Shown here in pieces: positions 1 through 10,741 of a stretch of DNA of 64,000 nt. A program made the translations under genes and the position numbers. Where the stretch lies: assembly GCA_950106755.1 (NCBI GenBank), contig CATNNA010000010.1, positions 62,001 through 126,000 of the forward strand, written 5' to 3'. The notes beneath the pieces are model-generated. The model did no database searches and had not been told where the DNA came from. It worked only from the letters and a program-made list of their open reading frames with translations. Each line of letters begins with the position of its first letter. The stretch's first letter is position 1. Origin of the DNA: Climacium dendroides (lineage: Eukaryota > Streptophyta > Bryopsida > Hypnales > Climaciaceae).

Positions 1-117
1 AACCCGATGACACGTCCATGTCATCAGGGTCATCTATAGTATCCATGGATACCTGTAAAAATGCAATGTGAAACAGGGTAAGTGAATTGAAGCATAGATC
101 ATGCAATTTCATTCATG

Positions 118-138
118 TTGAAGTCGACCCGACTTGAA
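118..138. repeat. Diverged member of the palindrome family
   Basis: A 21-bp stretch aligns with the family described at 262-282 but has several changes in the left arm (TTGAAGTCGA instead of TTCAGGTCGA); the right arm reads CCGACTTGAA. It is still an approximate inverted repeat about one central base. It is assigned by alignment by eye, so it is less certain than the five clear members. Confidence 0.45.
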
Positions 139-261
139 TGATCAAATGTTATAGCTACATCTATGACACCAACAAACCTATTTGCTGAAGCCTAGGTTTC
201 AACTACAATTGACATCATTCATTAAAAATTTTTATAAATTCAGATATATGTAAACTCTGTT

Positions 262-282
262 TTCAGGTCGAATCGACCTGAA
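262..282. repeat. Perfect 21-bp palindrome, reference member of the family
   Basis: The arms TTCAGGTCGA and TCGACCTGAA are exact reverse complements about a single central A at 272. It is followed by AAGTGC-like sequence, shared by several other members. Copies at 503, 790, 847 and 904 have one arm mismatch each. The symmetry does not extend beyond the 21 bp. Function is unknown; it could be a protein-binding palindrome or a fragment of a dispersed repeat. Weaker half-copies may be present near 361-380 and 671-692. Confidence 0.8.
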
Positions 283-502
283 GTGCTTGACCCCTGACTT
301 GTCTAATTTTTTATAGCTTTAATATAAGCGTAAGAAAACTGAATACAATCCTGAACTTTAGTTCGGATCAACCTGAAGTGTCCCTTGTACTCTGAGAGAA
401 TGAACCCATCTTCATCTGTTCAATTCGATAGGAATTCCCTATTTTATTCCTATGAAAATCTCGAACTTCTCTAACTGAAGTCTGTGTTGGGAGTACCCAC
501 AC

Positions 503-523
503 TTCAGGTCGAACCGACCTGAA
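503..523. repeat. Palindrome family member, one arm mismatch
   Basis: The left arm is identical to the one at 262 (TTCAGGTCGA). The right arm reads CCGACCTGAA, with one mismatch at 514. The sequence then runs into AATGAGG rather than the more usual AAGTGC. It stands alone, about 240 bp from its nearest clear neighbour. Confidence 0.75.
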
Positions 524-789
524 ATGAGGACATGAAGTGAGCCGAATCCCATCTGCACACTATTATCACTACGTACATAATTCTTGGTGACTGAATCTGT
601 GAATATCGGGAATGTCAGAAGGACATCTACGACATTTTCACTTGAACAAAATTACAATTAAAGATATGGTTTAGATCAACTCCATCTGAAATGCCATGTA
701 TATCATTTCATTAACATATTCGATGACAAAACTATTCAATCCACCTAGGATACATTTTAGATTACTATAATTACTATCATATGCGTCAG

Positions 790-924
790 TTCAGGTCGAG
801 TCGACTTGAAGTGCATGAACGAATTACTAATGTAGACAATCTCACATTCAGGTCGACTCGACCTAAAGTGCATTAACAAATTATTCATGTACACAAGTTT
901 GTATTCAGGTCGACTCGACCTAAA
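790..924. repeat. 57-bp tandem repeat, each unit opening with a palindrome
   Basis: Palindromes start at 790, 847 and 904, exactly 57 bp apart. The first two 57-bp units (790-846 and 847-903) are clearly related along their whole length, including the GTGCAT-AAC and AATTA-T-ATGTA segments. The third is only the palindrome (904-924), after which the similarity stops. The arm mismatches are at 806 in the first copy, 865 in the second and the matching base 922 in the third, so copies two and three share the same change. Because 57 is divisible by three, the minus strand reads as a 19-residue peptide repeat here, but that is a consequence of the DNA repeat. Confidence 0.8.
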
Positions 925-1308
925 CAGTTCCGGATTTCTTGGACAATGTGTTGGTAGTCTTGTAGTAACCGTGATCTCGCATTCCGGGATTCCCGGCGAG
1001 ATAAACGAGCGTTGTACTCTCAGAATTCTACAACTCAGGTGTCGAGAACTGAACATTGAATACAGACCTTGTCACTAAAAATTGAGGAAGTCCAGAAGTC
1101 ATAATCATGCAACTCAATTTTCGGTAATAAACATTGGAAACACACGCACTCTGCCAACTTCAGCAATTAGGAACTCGACAATAGATGACAGCGCTGAAAG
1201 AAACATTATACACACTCACAAAACTACTATGTGCTTACAAAGTAACTATATGCAATCCATTGAATGAAAATGTTTGAAAATGCCGAAGGCTTCTAACCTG
1301 AGGACATA

Positions 1309-1618
1309 CGGAAGGCAACAAGCGCATTCACCGAGATCCTTGAAGCGCAATACTCCGACACTCTAGATAGTACAAGTACAGAAGTTGATAGAGTTTAGTA
1401 ATGACATGAGAGAAGTGAAATCTCGCATGAACGTCCATGCATTCGCGACGGAGAAGGAGAGTGCCCTAATGCGCGCGGACGCAACGACATTCAAAACAAT
1501 TTTGGCGGCAATGTGTAGGCGTGAATGGGAAGGCAGGAGCTGTAGGAAGGAATTTGAAAATCCCGAACTCCTTCCTCAAATTCCTTTGGGTTTTGATTCC
1601 CACCTAGAATGTTCATGA
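1309..1618 (+). pseudogene. Possible decayed coding fragment of unknown origin
   Basis: Two short plus-strand open stretches adjoin here. One is open from about 1309 to a stop near 1396 in one frame and reads as a charged, helix-like peptide. The second, in the next frame, follows a TAG at 1364 and runs to the stop ending at 1618; its first ATG is at 1406 (70 codons). Its beginning (residues 1-35) is rich in Glu, Lys, Arg and Met, and the region is richer in G+C than its surroundings, which is what makes it stand out. A one-base shift around 1367-1384 would be needed to link the two. I recognise no domain. It could be a remnant of a transposable-element protein or host exon, or chance. Confidence 0.25.
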
Positions 1619-1857
1619 CAGAAATAGCCACTGACAGCTATTAAGTACTTATGAAGTTGATTTCTTGCACCGTTAAGCACTAATTTCTAAATTCTATTTC
1701 TAATAGAATCTAGGCAAAAAGTCTTCATTGTCTTATTTTCTTTTGATATTTCTGGAAATCAATTTCATTTTGGTGAAGTTAGGATTTGTTTGTATATTTA
1801 GACAAACACAACCTTTTGCACCACCCAATTGTTTGCATGTGATTTTATCAATAACGG

Positions 1858-1880
1858 TTTAGGGTTTAGAATCTTTAGGG
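1858..1880 (+). repeat. Degenerate plant telomere-type motifs
   Basis: TTTAGGG occurs at 1858-1864, is followed directly by TTTA, and recurs at 1874-1880. TTTAGGG is the usual plant telomere unit. Two to three partial copies within 23 bp, about 180 bp outside the array, are suggestive of an interstitial telomere-like scrap, but in A+T-rich DNA so short a match can arise by chance. Confidence 0.35.
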
Positions 1881-2055
1881 ATTAGAGTCACTAGGATAGA
1901 GGGTATGCGGTTTGCCTTTTTGTCGTTTACTGAATCATTTCATATCATATTTTTGAACATTAAACAAATTATTAATTTAGAAGTGAATTCAAGGTATTAA
2001 TATACATGAATAATACATCATGCACATTCAATTTCATTTTGCAATGTTTGCAAAA

Positions 2056-2125
2056 TTAATTTTTCCATGAATCCAAACTATTTCGCAGATCTGCAACATG
2101 TGTGTTATGTTATTAGACACGCATC
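2056..2125 (+). repeat. Truncated, diverged first monomer at the array boundary
   Basis: The first recognisable satellite sequence is the last third of a unit, beginning near TTTTTCCATGAATCC. It differs from later units at many places (for example CAAACTATTTCGCAG where most have TAATTATTTCGAAG, and TTATTAGACACGCATCC where most have TTTTCGGACATGATTCC). The monomer from 2126 is full length but also diverged. This is the expected state of a unit at the array edge that no longer exchanges with the core. The exact boundary is uncertain by some tens of bases. Confidence 0.7.
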
Positions 2126-2699
2126 CACGTCAAAACGATATAATTTATTGGTTTGGTTTCTATTAAATACAGCATGATTTTTAGAGTCTCTTCTTTAAAA
2201 CCCATTTCAATTGAAAATGTGTGGGGAAGCAATAGGGTTCTCCTAAACTTCATTTTTCTATGAAGCCTAATTATTTTGAAAATTTGCAACTACTGTGTCA
2301 TGTTTTTGGACATGCTTCCACGTCAAAACGATATAATTTATTGGTTTCGTTTCTATTAAATAAAGCATGATTTTTACAGTCTCCTTTTTCGAAAACCCAT
2401 TTCACTTACAAAAGTATAGGGAAGCAATAGGGTTCTCTTAAACTTCATTCTTCCATGAATCCTAATTATTTCGAAGATTTGCAACTTATATGTTATGTTT
2501 TCGGACATGATTCCACGTCAAAACGATATAATTTATTGGTTTGGTTTCTATTAAATACAGCATGATTTTTTGAGTCTCCTTTTTTTAAAACCCATTTCAC
2601 TTACAAAAGTGTGGGGAAGCAATAGGGTTCTCTTAAACTTCATTTTTCCATGAATCCTAATTATTTTGAAGATTTGCAACTTATGTGTTATGTTTTCGG

Positions 2700-3270
2700 A
2701 CATGATTTCACGTCAAAACGATATAATTTATTGGTTTGGTTTCTATCAAATACAGCATGATTTCTAGAGTCTCTTTTTTAAAACCCATTTCAATTGAGAA
2801 TGTGTGGGGAAGCAATAGGATTCTCTGAAACTTCATTTTTCCATGAATCCTAATTATTTCGAAAATTTGCAAATACTGTGTTATGTTTTTGGACATGCTT
2901 CCACGTCAAAACGATAAAATTTATTGGTTTGGTTTCTATTAAATACAGCATGATTTTTAGAGTCTCCTTTTTTTAAAACCCATTTCACTTACAAAAGTGT
3001 GGGGAAGCAATAGGGTTCTCTTAAACTTCATTTTTCCATGAATTTTAATTATTTCGAAGATTTGCAACTTATGTGTTATGTTTTCGGACAGGCTTCCACG
3101 TCAAAACGCCATAATTTATTGGTTTGGTTTCTATTAAATACAGCATGATTTTTAGAGTCTCCTCTTTTTAAAACCGATTTCACTTACAAAAGTTTATGGA
3201 AGCAATAGGGTTCTCTTAAACTTCATTTTTCCATGAATCCTAATTATTTCGAAGATTTGCAACTTATGTG
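2700..3270 (+). repeat. Block duplicated 1946 bp downstream (10 monomers)
   Basis: This three-monomer stretch reappears at about 4646-5216. Shared tags in order are GGACATGATTTCACGTCA, the CAATTGAGAATG unit, GAATTTTAATTATTTCG and the unusual AAAGTTTATGGAAGC (AGTTTA at 3191 and 5137, 1946 apart). The downstream copy has its own change, CATAACG for CAAAACG near 4659. The boundaries are where the shared tags stop, so are approximate. Confidence 0.7.
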
Positions 3271-4645
3271 TTATGTTTTCGGACATGATTTCACGTCAAA
3301 ACGATATAATTTATTGGTTTCGTTTCTATCAAATACAGCATGATTTCTAGAGTCTCTTTTTTAAAACCCATTTCAATTGGGAATGTGTGGGGAAGCAATA
3401 GGATTCTCTTAAAGTTCATTTTTCCATGAATCCTTATTATTTCGAAAGTTTGCAAATACTGTGTTATGTTTTTGGACATGATTCCACGTCAAAACGATAA
3501 AATTTATTGGTTTGGTTTCTATTAAATACAGCATGATTTTTAGAGTCTCCTTTTTTTAAAACCCATTTCACTTACAAAAGTGTGGGGAAGCAATAGGGTT
3601 CTCTTAAACTTCATTTTTCCATGAATTTTAATTATTTCGAAGATTTGCAACTTATGTGTTATGTTTTCGGACAGGCTTCCACGTCAAAACGCCATAATTT
3701 ATTGGTTTCGTTTCTATTAAATACAGCATGATTTTTAGAGTCTCCTCTTTTTAAAACCCATTTCACTTACAAAAGTGTGGGGAAGCAATAGGATTCTCTT
3801 AAAGTTCATTTTTCCATGAATCCTTATTATTTCGAAAGTTTGCAACTTATGTGTTATGTTTTTGGACATGATTCCACGTAAAAACGATAAAATTTATTGG
3901 TTTGGTTTCTATTAAATACAGCATGATTTTTAGAGTCTCCTTTTTTTAAAACCCATTTCACTTACAAAAGTGTGGGGAAGCAATAGGGTTCTCTTAAACT
4001 TCATTTTTCCATGAATTTTAATTATTTCGAAGATTTGCAACTTATGTGTTATGTTTTCGGACATGCTTCCACGTCAAAACGATAAAATTTATTGGTTTGG
4101 TTTCTATCAAATACAGCATGATTTTTAGAGTCTCCTTTTTTTAAAACCCATTTCACGTACAAAAGTGTGGGGAAGCAATAGGGTTCTCTTAAACTTCATT
4201 TCTCCATGAATCCTAATTATTTCGAAGATTTGCAACTTATGTGTTATGTTTTCGGACATGCTTCCACGTCAAAACGATAAAATTTATTGGTTTGGTTTCT
4301 ATCAAATACAGCATGATTTTTAGAGTCTTTTTTTTTTAAAACCCATTTCACTTACAAAAGTGTGGGGAAGCAATAGGGTTCTCTTAAACTTCATTCCTCC
4401 ATGAATCCTAATTATTTCAAAGATTTGCAACTTATGTGTTATGTTTTCGGACAGGCTTCCACGTCAAAACGATATAATTTATTGGTTTGGTTTCTATTAA
4501 ATACAGCATGATTTTTAGAGTCTTTTTTTTTTAAAACCCATTTCACTTACAAAAGTGTGGGGAAGCAATAGGGTTCTCTTAAACTTCATTTCTCCATGAA
4601 TCCTAATTATTTCGAAGATTTGCAACTTATGTGTTATGTTTTCGG

Positions 4646-5216
4646 ACATGATTTCACGTCATAACGATATAATTTATTGGTTTGGTTTCTATCAAATACA
4701 GCATGATTTCTAGAGTCTCTTTTTTAAAACCCATTTCAATTGAGAATGTGTGGGGAAGCAATAGGATTCTCTGAAACTTCATTTTTCCATGAATCCTAAT
4801 TATTTCGAAAATTTGCAAATACTGTGTTATGTTTTTGGACATGCTTCCACGTCAAAACGATAAAATTTATTGGTTTGGTTTCTATTAAATACAGCATGAT
4901 TTTTAGAGTCTCCTTTTTTTAAAACCCATTTCACTTACAAAAGTGTGGGGAAGCAATAGGGTTCTCTTAAACTTCATTTTTCCATGAATTTTAATTATTT
5001 CGAAGATTTGCAACTTATGTGTTATGTTTTCGGACAGGCTTCCACGTCAAAACGCCATAATTTATTGGTTTGGTTTCTATTAAATACAGCATGATTTTTA
5101 GAGTCTCCTCTTTTTAAAACCCATTTCACTTACAAAAGTTTATGGAAGCAATAGGGTTCTCTTAAACTTCATTTTTCCATGAATCCTAATTATTTCGAAG
5201 ATTTGCAACTTATGTG
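4646..5216 (+). repeat. Second copy of the 2700-3270 block
   Basis: Partner of the block 1946 bp upstream, with the same tag order. It carries the private CATAACG change and CCATTTC where the upstream copy has CGATTTC near 3177, so the two have diverged since duplication. Confidence 0.7.
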
Positions 5217-5829
5217 TTATGTTTTCGGACATGCTTCCACGTCAAAACGATAAAATTTATTGGTTTGGTTTCTATCAAATACAGCATGATTTTTAGAGTC
5301 TCCTTTTTTTAAAACCCATTTCACTTACAAAAGTGTGGGGAAGCAATAGGGTTCTCTTAAACTTCATTTCTCCATGATTCCTAATTATTTCGAAGATTTG
5401 CAACTTATGTGTTATGTTTTCGGACATGATTTCACGTCAAAACGCTATAATTTATTGGTTTGGTTTCTATTAAATACAGCATGATTTTTAGAGTCTCCTT
5501 TTTTTAAAACCCATTTCATTTACAAAAGTGTGGGGAAGCAATAGGGTTCTCTTAAACTTCATTCCTCCATGAATCCTAATTATTTCGAAGATTTGCAACT
5601 TATGTGTTATGTTTTCGGACAGGCTTCCACGTCAAAACGATATAATTTATTGGTTTGGTTTCTATTAAATACAGCATGATTTTTAGAGTCTCTTTTTTTT
5701 AAAACCCATTTCACTTACAAAAGTGTGGGGAAGCAATAGGGTTCTCTTAAACTTCATTTCTCCATGAATCCTAATTATTTCGAAGATTTGCAACTTATGT
5801 GTTATGTTTTCGGACATGATTCCACGTCA

Positions 5830-6440
5830 AAACGATATAATTTATTGGTTTGGTTTCTATTAAATACAGCATGATTTTTAGAGTCTCTTTTTTTTAAAAC
5901 CCATTTCACTTACAAAAGTGTGGGGAAGCAATAGGGTTCTCTTAAACTTCATTTTTCCATGAATCCTAATTATTTCGAAGATTTGCAACTTATGTGTTAT
6001 GTTTTCGGACAGGCTTCCATGTCAAAACGATATAATTTATTGGTTTGGTTTCTATTAAATACAGCATGATTTCTAGAGTCTCTTTTTTAAAACCCATTTC
6101 AATTGGGAATGTGTGGGGAAGCAATAGGATTCTCTTAAAGTTCATTTTTCCATGAATCCTTATTATTTCGAAAGTTTGCAAATACTGTGTTATGTTTTTG
6201 GACATGATTCCACGTCAAAACGATAAAATTTATTGGTTTGGTTTCTATCAAATACAGCATGATTTTTAGAGTCTTTTTTTTTTAAAACCCATTTCACTTA
6301 CAAAAGTGTGGGGAAGCAATAGGGTTCTCTTAAACTTCATTTTTCCATGAATTTTAATTATTTCGAAGATTTGCAACTTATGTGTTATGTTTTCGGACAG
6401 GCTTCCACGTCAAAACGCCATAATTTATTGGTTTGGTTTC
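5830..6440 (+). repeat. Block duplicated 1166 bp downstream (6 monomers)
   Basis: The rare tag CTTCCATGTCAAAACG (ACGT changed to ATGT) occurs here near 6016-6025 and again near 7182-7191, 1166 bp apart. Both copies have the same 193-class unit with CAATTGGGAATG and AAAGTTCATTTTTCC, then GAATTTTAATTATTTCG and GGACAGGCTTCC. They differ at the poly-T tract near 6275 and 7440. Confidence 0.7.
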
Positions 6441-6995
6441 TATTAAATACAGCATGATTTCTAGAGTCTCTTTTTTAAAACCCATTTCACTTACAAAAGT
6501 GTGGGGAAGCACTAGGGTTCTCTTAAACTTCATTTTTCCATGAATCCTAATTATTTCGAAGATTTGCAACTTATGTGTTATGTTTTCGGACATGATTCTA
6601 CGTCAAAACGCTATAATTTATTGGTTTGGTTTCTATTAAATACAGCATGATTTTTAGAGTCTCCTTTTTTTAAAACCCATTTCACTTACAAAAGTATAGG
6701 GAAGCAATAGGGTTCTCTTAAACTTCATTCCTCCATGAATCCTAATTATTTCGAAGATTTGCAACTTATGTGTTATGTTTTCGGACAGGCTTCCACGTCA
6801 AAACCATATAATTTATTGGTTTCGTTTCTATTAAATACAGCATGATTTTTAGAGTCTCCTTTTTTTAAAACCCATTTCACTTACAAAAGTGTGGGAAAGC
6901 AATAGGGTTCTTTTAAACTTCATTTTTCCATGAATCCTAATTATTTCGAAGATTTGCAACTTATGTGTTATGTTTTCGGACATGATTTCACGTCA

Positions 6996-7606
6996 AAACG
7001 ATATAATTTATTGGTTTGGTTTCTATTAAATACAGCATGATTTTTAGAGTCTCTTTTTTTTAAAACCCATTTCACTTACAAAAGTGTGGGGAAGCAATAG
7101 GGTTCTCTTAAACTTCATTTTTCCATGAATCCTAATTATTTCGAAGATTTGCAACTTATGTGTTATGTTTTCGGACAGGCTTCCATGTCAAAACGATATA
7201 ATTTATTGGTTTGGTTTCTATTAAATACAGCATGATTTCTAGAGTCTCTTTTTTAAAACCCATTTCAATTGGGAATGTGTGGGGAAGCAATAGGATTCTC
7301 TTAAAGTTCATTTTTCCATGAATCCTTATTATTTCGAAAGTTTGCAAATACTGTGTTATGTTTTTGGACATGATTCCACGTCAAAACGATAAAATTTATT
7401 GGTTTGGTTTCTATTAAATACAGCATGATTTTTAGAGTCTCCTTTTTTTAAAACCCATTTCACTTACAAAAGTGTGGGGAAGCAATAGGGTTCTCTTAAA
7501 CTTCATTTTTCCATGAATTTTAATTATTTCGAAGATTTGCAACTTATGTGTTATGTTTTCGGACAGGCTTCCACGTCAAAACGCCATAATTTATTGGTTT
7601 GGTTTC
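6996..7606 (+). repeat. Second copy of the 5830-6440 block
   Basis: It shares the CATGTC tag and the following unit order with the copy 1166 bp upstream. Upstream of about 6996 the two differ (GATTTCACG here against GATTCCACG), which sets the left limit. Confidence 0.7.
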
Positions 7607-7740
7607 TATTAAATACAGCATGATTTTTAGAGTCTTTTTTTTTTAAAACCCATTTCACTTACAAAAGTTTATGGAAGCAATAGGGTTCTCTTAAACTTCA
7701 TTTTTCCATGAATCCTAATTATTTCAAAGATTTGCAACTT

Positions 7741-8518
7741 ATGTGTTATGTTTTCGGACAGGCTTCCACGTCAAAACGCCATAATTTATTGGTTTGGTTT
7801 CTATTAAATACAGCATGATTTTTAGAGTCTCTTTTTTTTAAAACCCATTTCACTTACAAAAGTGTGGGGAAGCAATAGGGTTCTCTTAAACTTCATTTCT
7901 CCATGAATCCTAATTATTTCGAAGATTTGCAACTTATGTGTTATGTTTTCGGACATGATTTCACGTCAAAACGATATAATTTATTGGTTTCGTTTCTATT
8001 AAATATAGCATGATTTTTTGAATCTCTCTTTATTAAAACCATTTCACTTACAAAAGTGTGGAGAAGCAATAGGGTTCTCTTAAACTTCATTTTTCCATGA
8101 ATCCTAATTATTTCGAAGATTTGCAACTTGTGTGTTATGTTTTCGGACAGGCTTCCACGTCAAAACGCCATAATTTATTGGTTTGGTTTCTATTAAATAC
8201 AGCATGATTTTTAGAGTCTCTTTTTTTTAAAACCCATTTCACTTACAAAAGTGTGGGGAAGCAATAGGGTTCTCTTAAACTTCATTTCTCCATGAATCCT
8301 AATTATTTCGAAGATTTGCAACTTATGTGTTATGTTTTCGGACATGATTTCACGTCAAAACGATATAATTTATTGGTTTCGTTCCTATTAAATATAGCAT
8401 GATTTTTAGAATCTCTCTTTATTAAAACCATTTCACTTACAAAAGTGTGGAGAAGCAATAGGGTTCTCTTAAACTTCATTTTTCCATGAATCCTAATTAT
8501 TTCGAAGATTTGCAACTT
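7741..8518 (+). repeat. Tandem dimer duplication, two copies of 389 bp
   Basis: Two adjacent two-monomer blocks (about 7741-8129 and 8130-8518) share several tags not seen elsewhere: AAATATAGCATG, TCTCTTTATTAAAACC followed by ATTTCAC with one C missing, GTGTGGAGAAGC, and AACTTGTGTGTTATG. The last tag is at 8130 and 8519, 389 bp apart. Single differences between them (TTTTTTGAATC against TTTTTAGAATC, GTTTCTATT against GTTCCTATT) show they have begun to diverge. Confidence 0.8.
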
Positions 8519-9099
8519 GTGTGTTATGTTTTCGGACAGGCTTCCACGTCAAAACGATATAATTTATTGGTTTGGTTTCTATTAAATACAGCATGATTTT
8601 TAGAGTCTCCTTTTTTTAAAACCCATTTCACTTACAAAAGTATAGGGAAGCAATAGGGTTCTCTTAAACTTCATTTTTCCATGAATCCTAATTATTTCGA
8701 AGATTTGCAACTTATGTGTTATGTTTTCGGACATGATTCCACGTCAAAACGATATAATTTATTGGTTTGGTTTCTATTAAATACAGCATGATTTTTAGAG
8801 TCTCCTTTTTTTAAAACCCAGTTCACTTACAAAAGTGTGGGGAAGCAATAGGGTTCTCTTAGACTTCATTCCTCCATGAATCCTAATTATTTCGAAGATT
8901 TGCAACTTATGTGTTATGTTTTCGGACATGATTCCACGTCAAAACGATATAATTTATCGGTTTGGTTTCTATTAAATACAGCATGATTTTTAGAGTCTCC
9001 TTTTTTTAAAACCCATTTCACTTACAAAAGTGTGGGGAAGCAATAGGGTTCTCTTAAACTTCATTCCTCCATGAATCCTAATTATTTCGAAGATTTGCA

Positions 9100-9770
9100 A
9101 CTTATGTGTTATGTTTTCGGACATGATTCCACGTCAAAACGATATAATTTATTGGTTTCGTTTCTATTAAATACCTCATGATTTTTAGAGTCTCCTTTTT
9201 TTAAAACCCATTTCACTTACAAAAGTATAGGGAAGCACTAGGGTTCTCTTAAACTTCATTTTTCCATGAATCCTAATTATTTCGAAGATTTGCAACTTAT
9301 GTGTTATGTTTTCGGAAATGATTTCACGTCAAAACGATATAATTTATTGGTTTGGTTTCTATCAAATACAGCATGATTTCTAGAGTCTCTTTTTTAAAAC
9401 CCATTTCACTTACAAAAGTGTGGGGAAGCAATAGGATTCTCTTAAACTTCATTTTTCCATGAATCCTAATTATTTCGAAGATTTGCAACTTATGTGTTAT
9501 GTTTTCGGACATGATTCCACGTCAAAACGATATAATTTATTGGTTTGGTTTCTATCAAATACAGCATGATTTCTAGAGTCTCTTTTTTAAAACCCATTTC
9601 ACTTACAAAAGTGTGGGGAAGCACTAGGGTTCTCTTAAACTTCATTTTTCCATGAATCCTAATTATTTCGAAGATTTGCAACTTATGTGTTATGTTTTCG
9701 GACATGATTCCACGTCAAAACGATATAATTTATTGGTTTGGTTTCTATTAAATACAGCATGATTTTTAGA
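9100..9770 (+). repeat. Block duplicated 971 bp downstream (5 monomers)
   Basis: A GGAAATGATTTCACG junction followed by two 193-class units recurs exactly 971 bp later (start of the tag at about 9315 and 10286). The preceding unit with TATAGGGAAGCACTAG is shared too. The first copy has a private TACCTCATG for TACAGCATG near 9173; the second copy is at about 10071-10741. Confidence 0.7.
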
Positions 9771-10070
9771 GTCTCCTTTTTTTAAAACCCATTTCACTTA
9801 CAAAAGTGTGGGGAAGCAATAGGGTTCTCTTAAACTTCATTCCTCCATGAATCCTAATTATTTCAAAGATTTGCAACTTATGTGTTATGTTTTCGGACAT
9901 GATTCCACGTCAAAACGCTATAATTTATTGGTTTGGTTTCTATTAAATACAGCATGATTTTTAGAGTCTCCTTTTTTTAAAACCCATTTCACTTACAAAA
10001 GTGTGGGGAAGCACTAGGGTTCTCTTAAACTTCATTTTTCCATGAATCCTAATTATTTCGAAGATTTGCA

Positions 10071-10741
10071 ACTTATGTGTTATGTTTTCGGACATGATTC
10101 CACGTCAAAACGATATAATTTATTGGTTTCGTTTCTATTAAATACAGCATGATTTTTAGAGTCTCCTTTTTTTAAAACCCATTTCACTTACAAAAGTATA
10201 GGGAAGCACTAGGGTTCTCTTAAACTTCATTTTTCCATGAATCCTAATTATTTCGAAGATTTGCAACTTATGTGTTATGTTTTCGGAAATGATTTCACGT
10301 CAAAACGATATAATTTATTGGTTTGGTTTCTATCAAATACAGCATGATTTCTAGAGTCTCTTTTTTAAAACCCATTTCACTTACAAAAGTGTGGGGAAGC
10401 AATAGGGTTCTCTTAAACTTCATTTTTCCATGAATCCTAATTATTTCGAAGATTTGCAACTTATGTGTTATGTTTTCGGACATGATTCCACGTCAAAACG
10501 ATATAATTTATTGGTTTGGTTTCTATCAAATACAGCATGATTTCTAGAGTCTCTTTTTTAAAACCCATTTCACTTACAAAAGTGTGGGGAAGCACTATGG
10601 TTCTCTTAAACTTCATTTTTCCATGAATCCTAATTATTTCGAAGATTTGCAACTTATGTGTTATGTTTTCGGACATGATTCCACGTCAAAACGATATAAT
10701 TTATTGGTTTGGTTTCTATGAAATACAGCATGATTTTGAGA
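10071..10741 (+). repeat. Second copy of the 9100-9770 block
   Basis: It matches the upstream block in tag order. A private change is GCACTATGG for GCACTAGGG near 10595. Just after the block, the unit near 10718-10740 has TCTATGAAAT and GATTTTGAGAG, absent from the first copy. Confidence 0.7.

Larger units (their letters stand above)
1..2055. other. Non-satellite flank of the array, no intact gene seen
   Basis: This is the only part of the window outside the satellite. It is A+T-rich eukaryotic-looking sequence with stop codons in all frames at short intervals; the longest open stretches are under 100 codons and none resembles a protein family I recognise. It contains the palindrome family (118-924), a possible decayed coding remnant (about 1309-1618) and telomere-like motifs (1858-1880). 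Bases 925-1300 and 1619-1857 show nothing I can assign. Bases 1881-2055 are A+T-rich and lead into the array; a faint resemblance to the middle of the satellite unit just before 2056 is too weak to call. Confidence 0.8.
2126..9090 (+). repeat. Heterogeneous edge domain of the array (about 36 monomers)
   Basis: Units here carry variants that are rare or absent further right: CGATAAAATT and CGCCATAATT at the start of the unit, GGACAGGCTTCC before it, GAATTTTAATTATT instead of GAATCCTAATTATT, GTTTATGGAAGC, and poly-T tracts of varied length (up to about eleven Ts near 4326 and 6272). The variants CAATTGAAAATG (first unit) and CAATTGAGAATG or CAATTGGGAATG already occur here, so that subtype is old. 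Local duplications of 10, 6 and 2 monomers are visible (see separate entries). Confidence 0.8.

Noticed and set aside
757..1056. 99-codon minus-strand frame with a repeated Arg-Ser-Ser-Arg-Pro-Glu type motif
   Set aside because: The peptide repeat is the translation of the 57-bp DNA repeat with its palindromes; 57 is a multiple of three. No sign of a real protein.
887..1267. Two plus-strand frames of 61-63 codons
   Set aside because: Short, low-information peptides in A+T-rich DNA; the first runs across the palindromes. Nothing beyond chance supports them.
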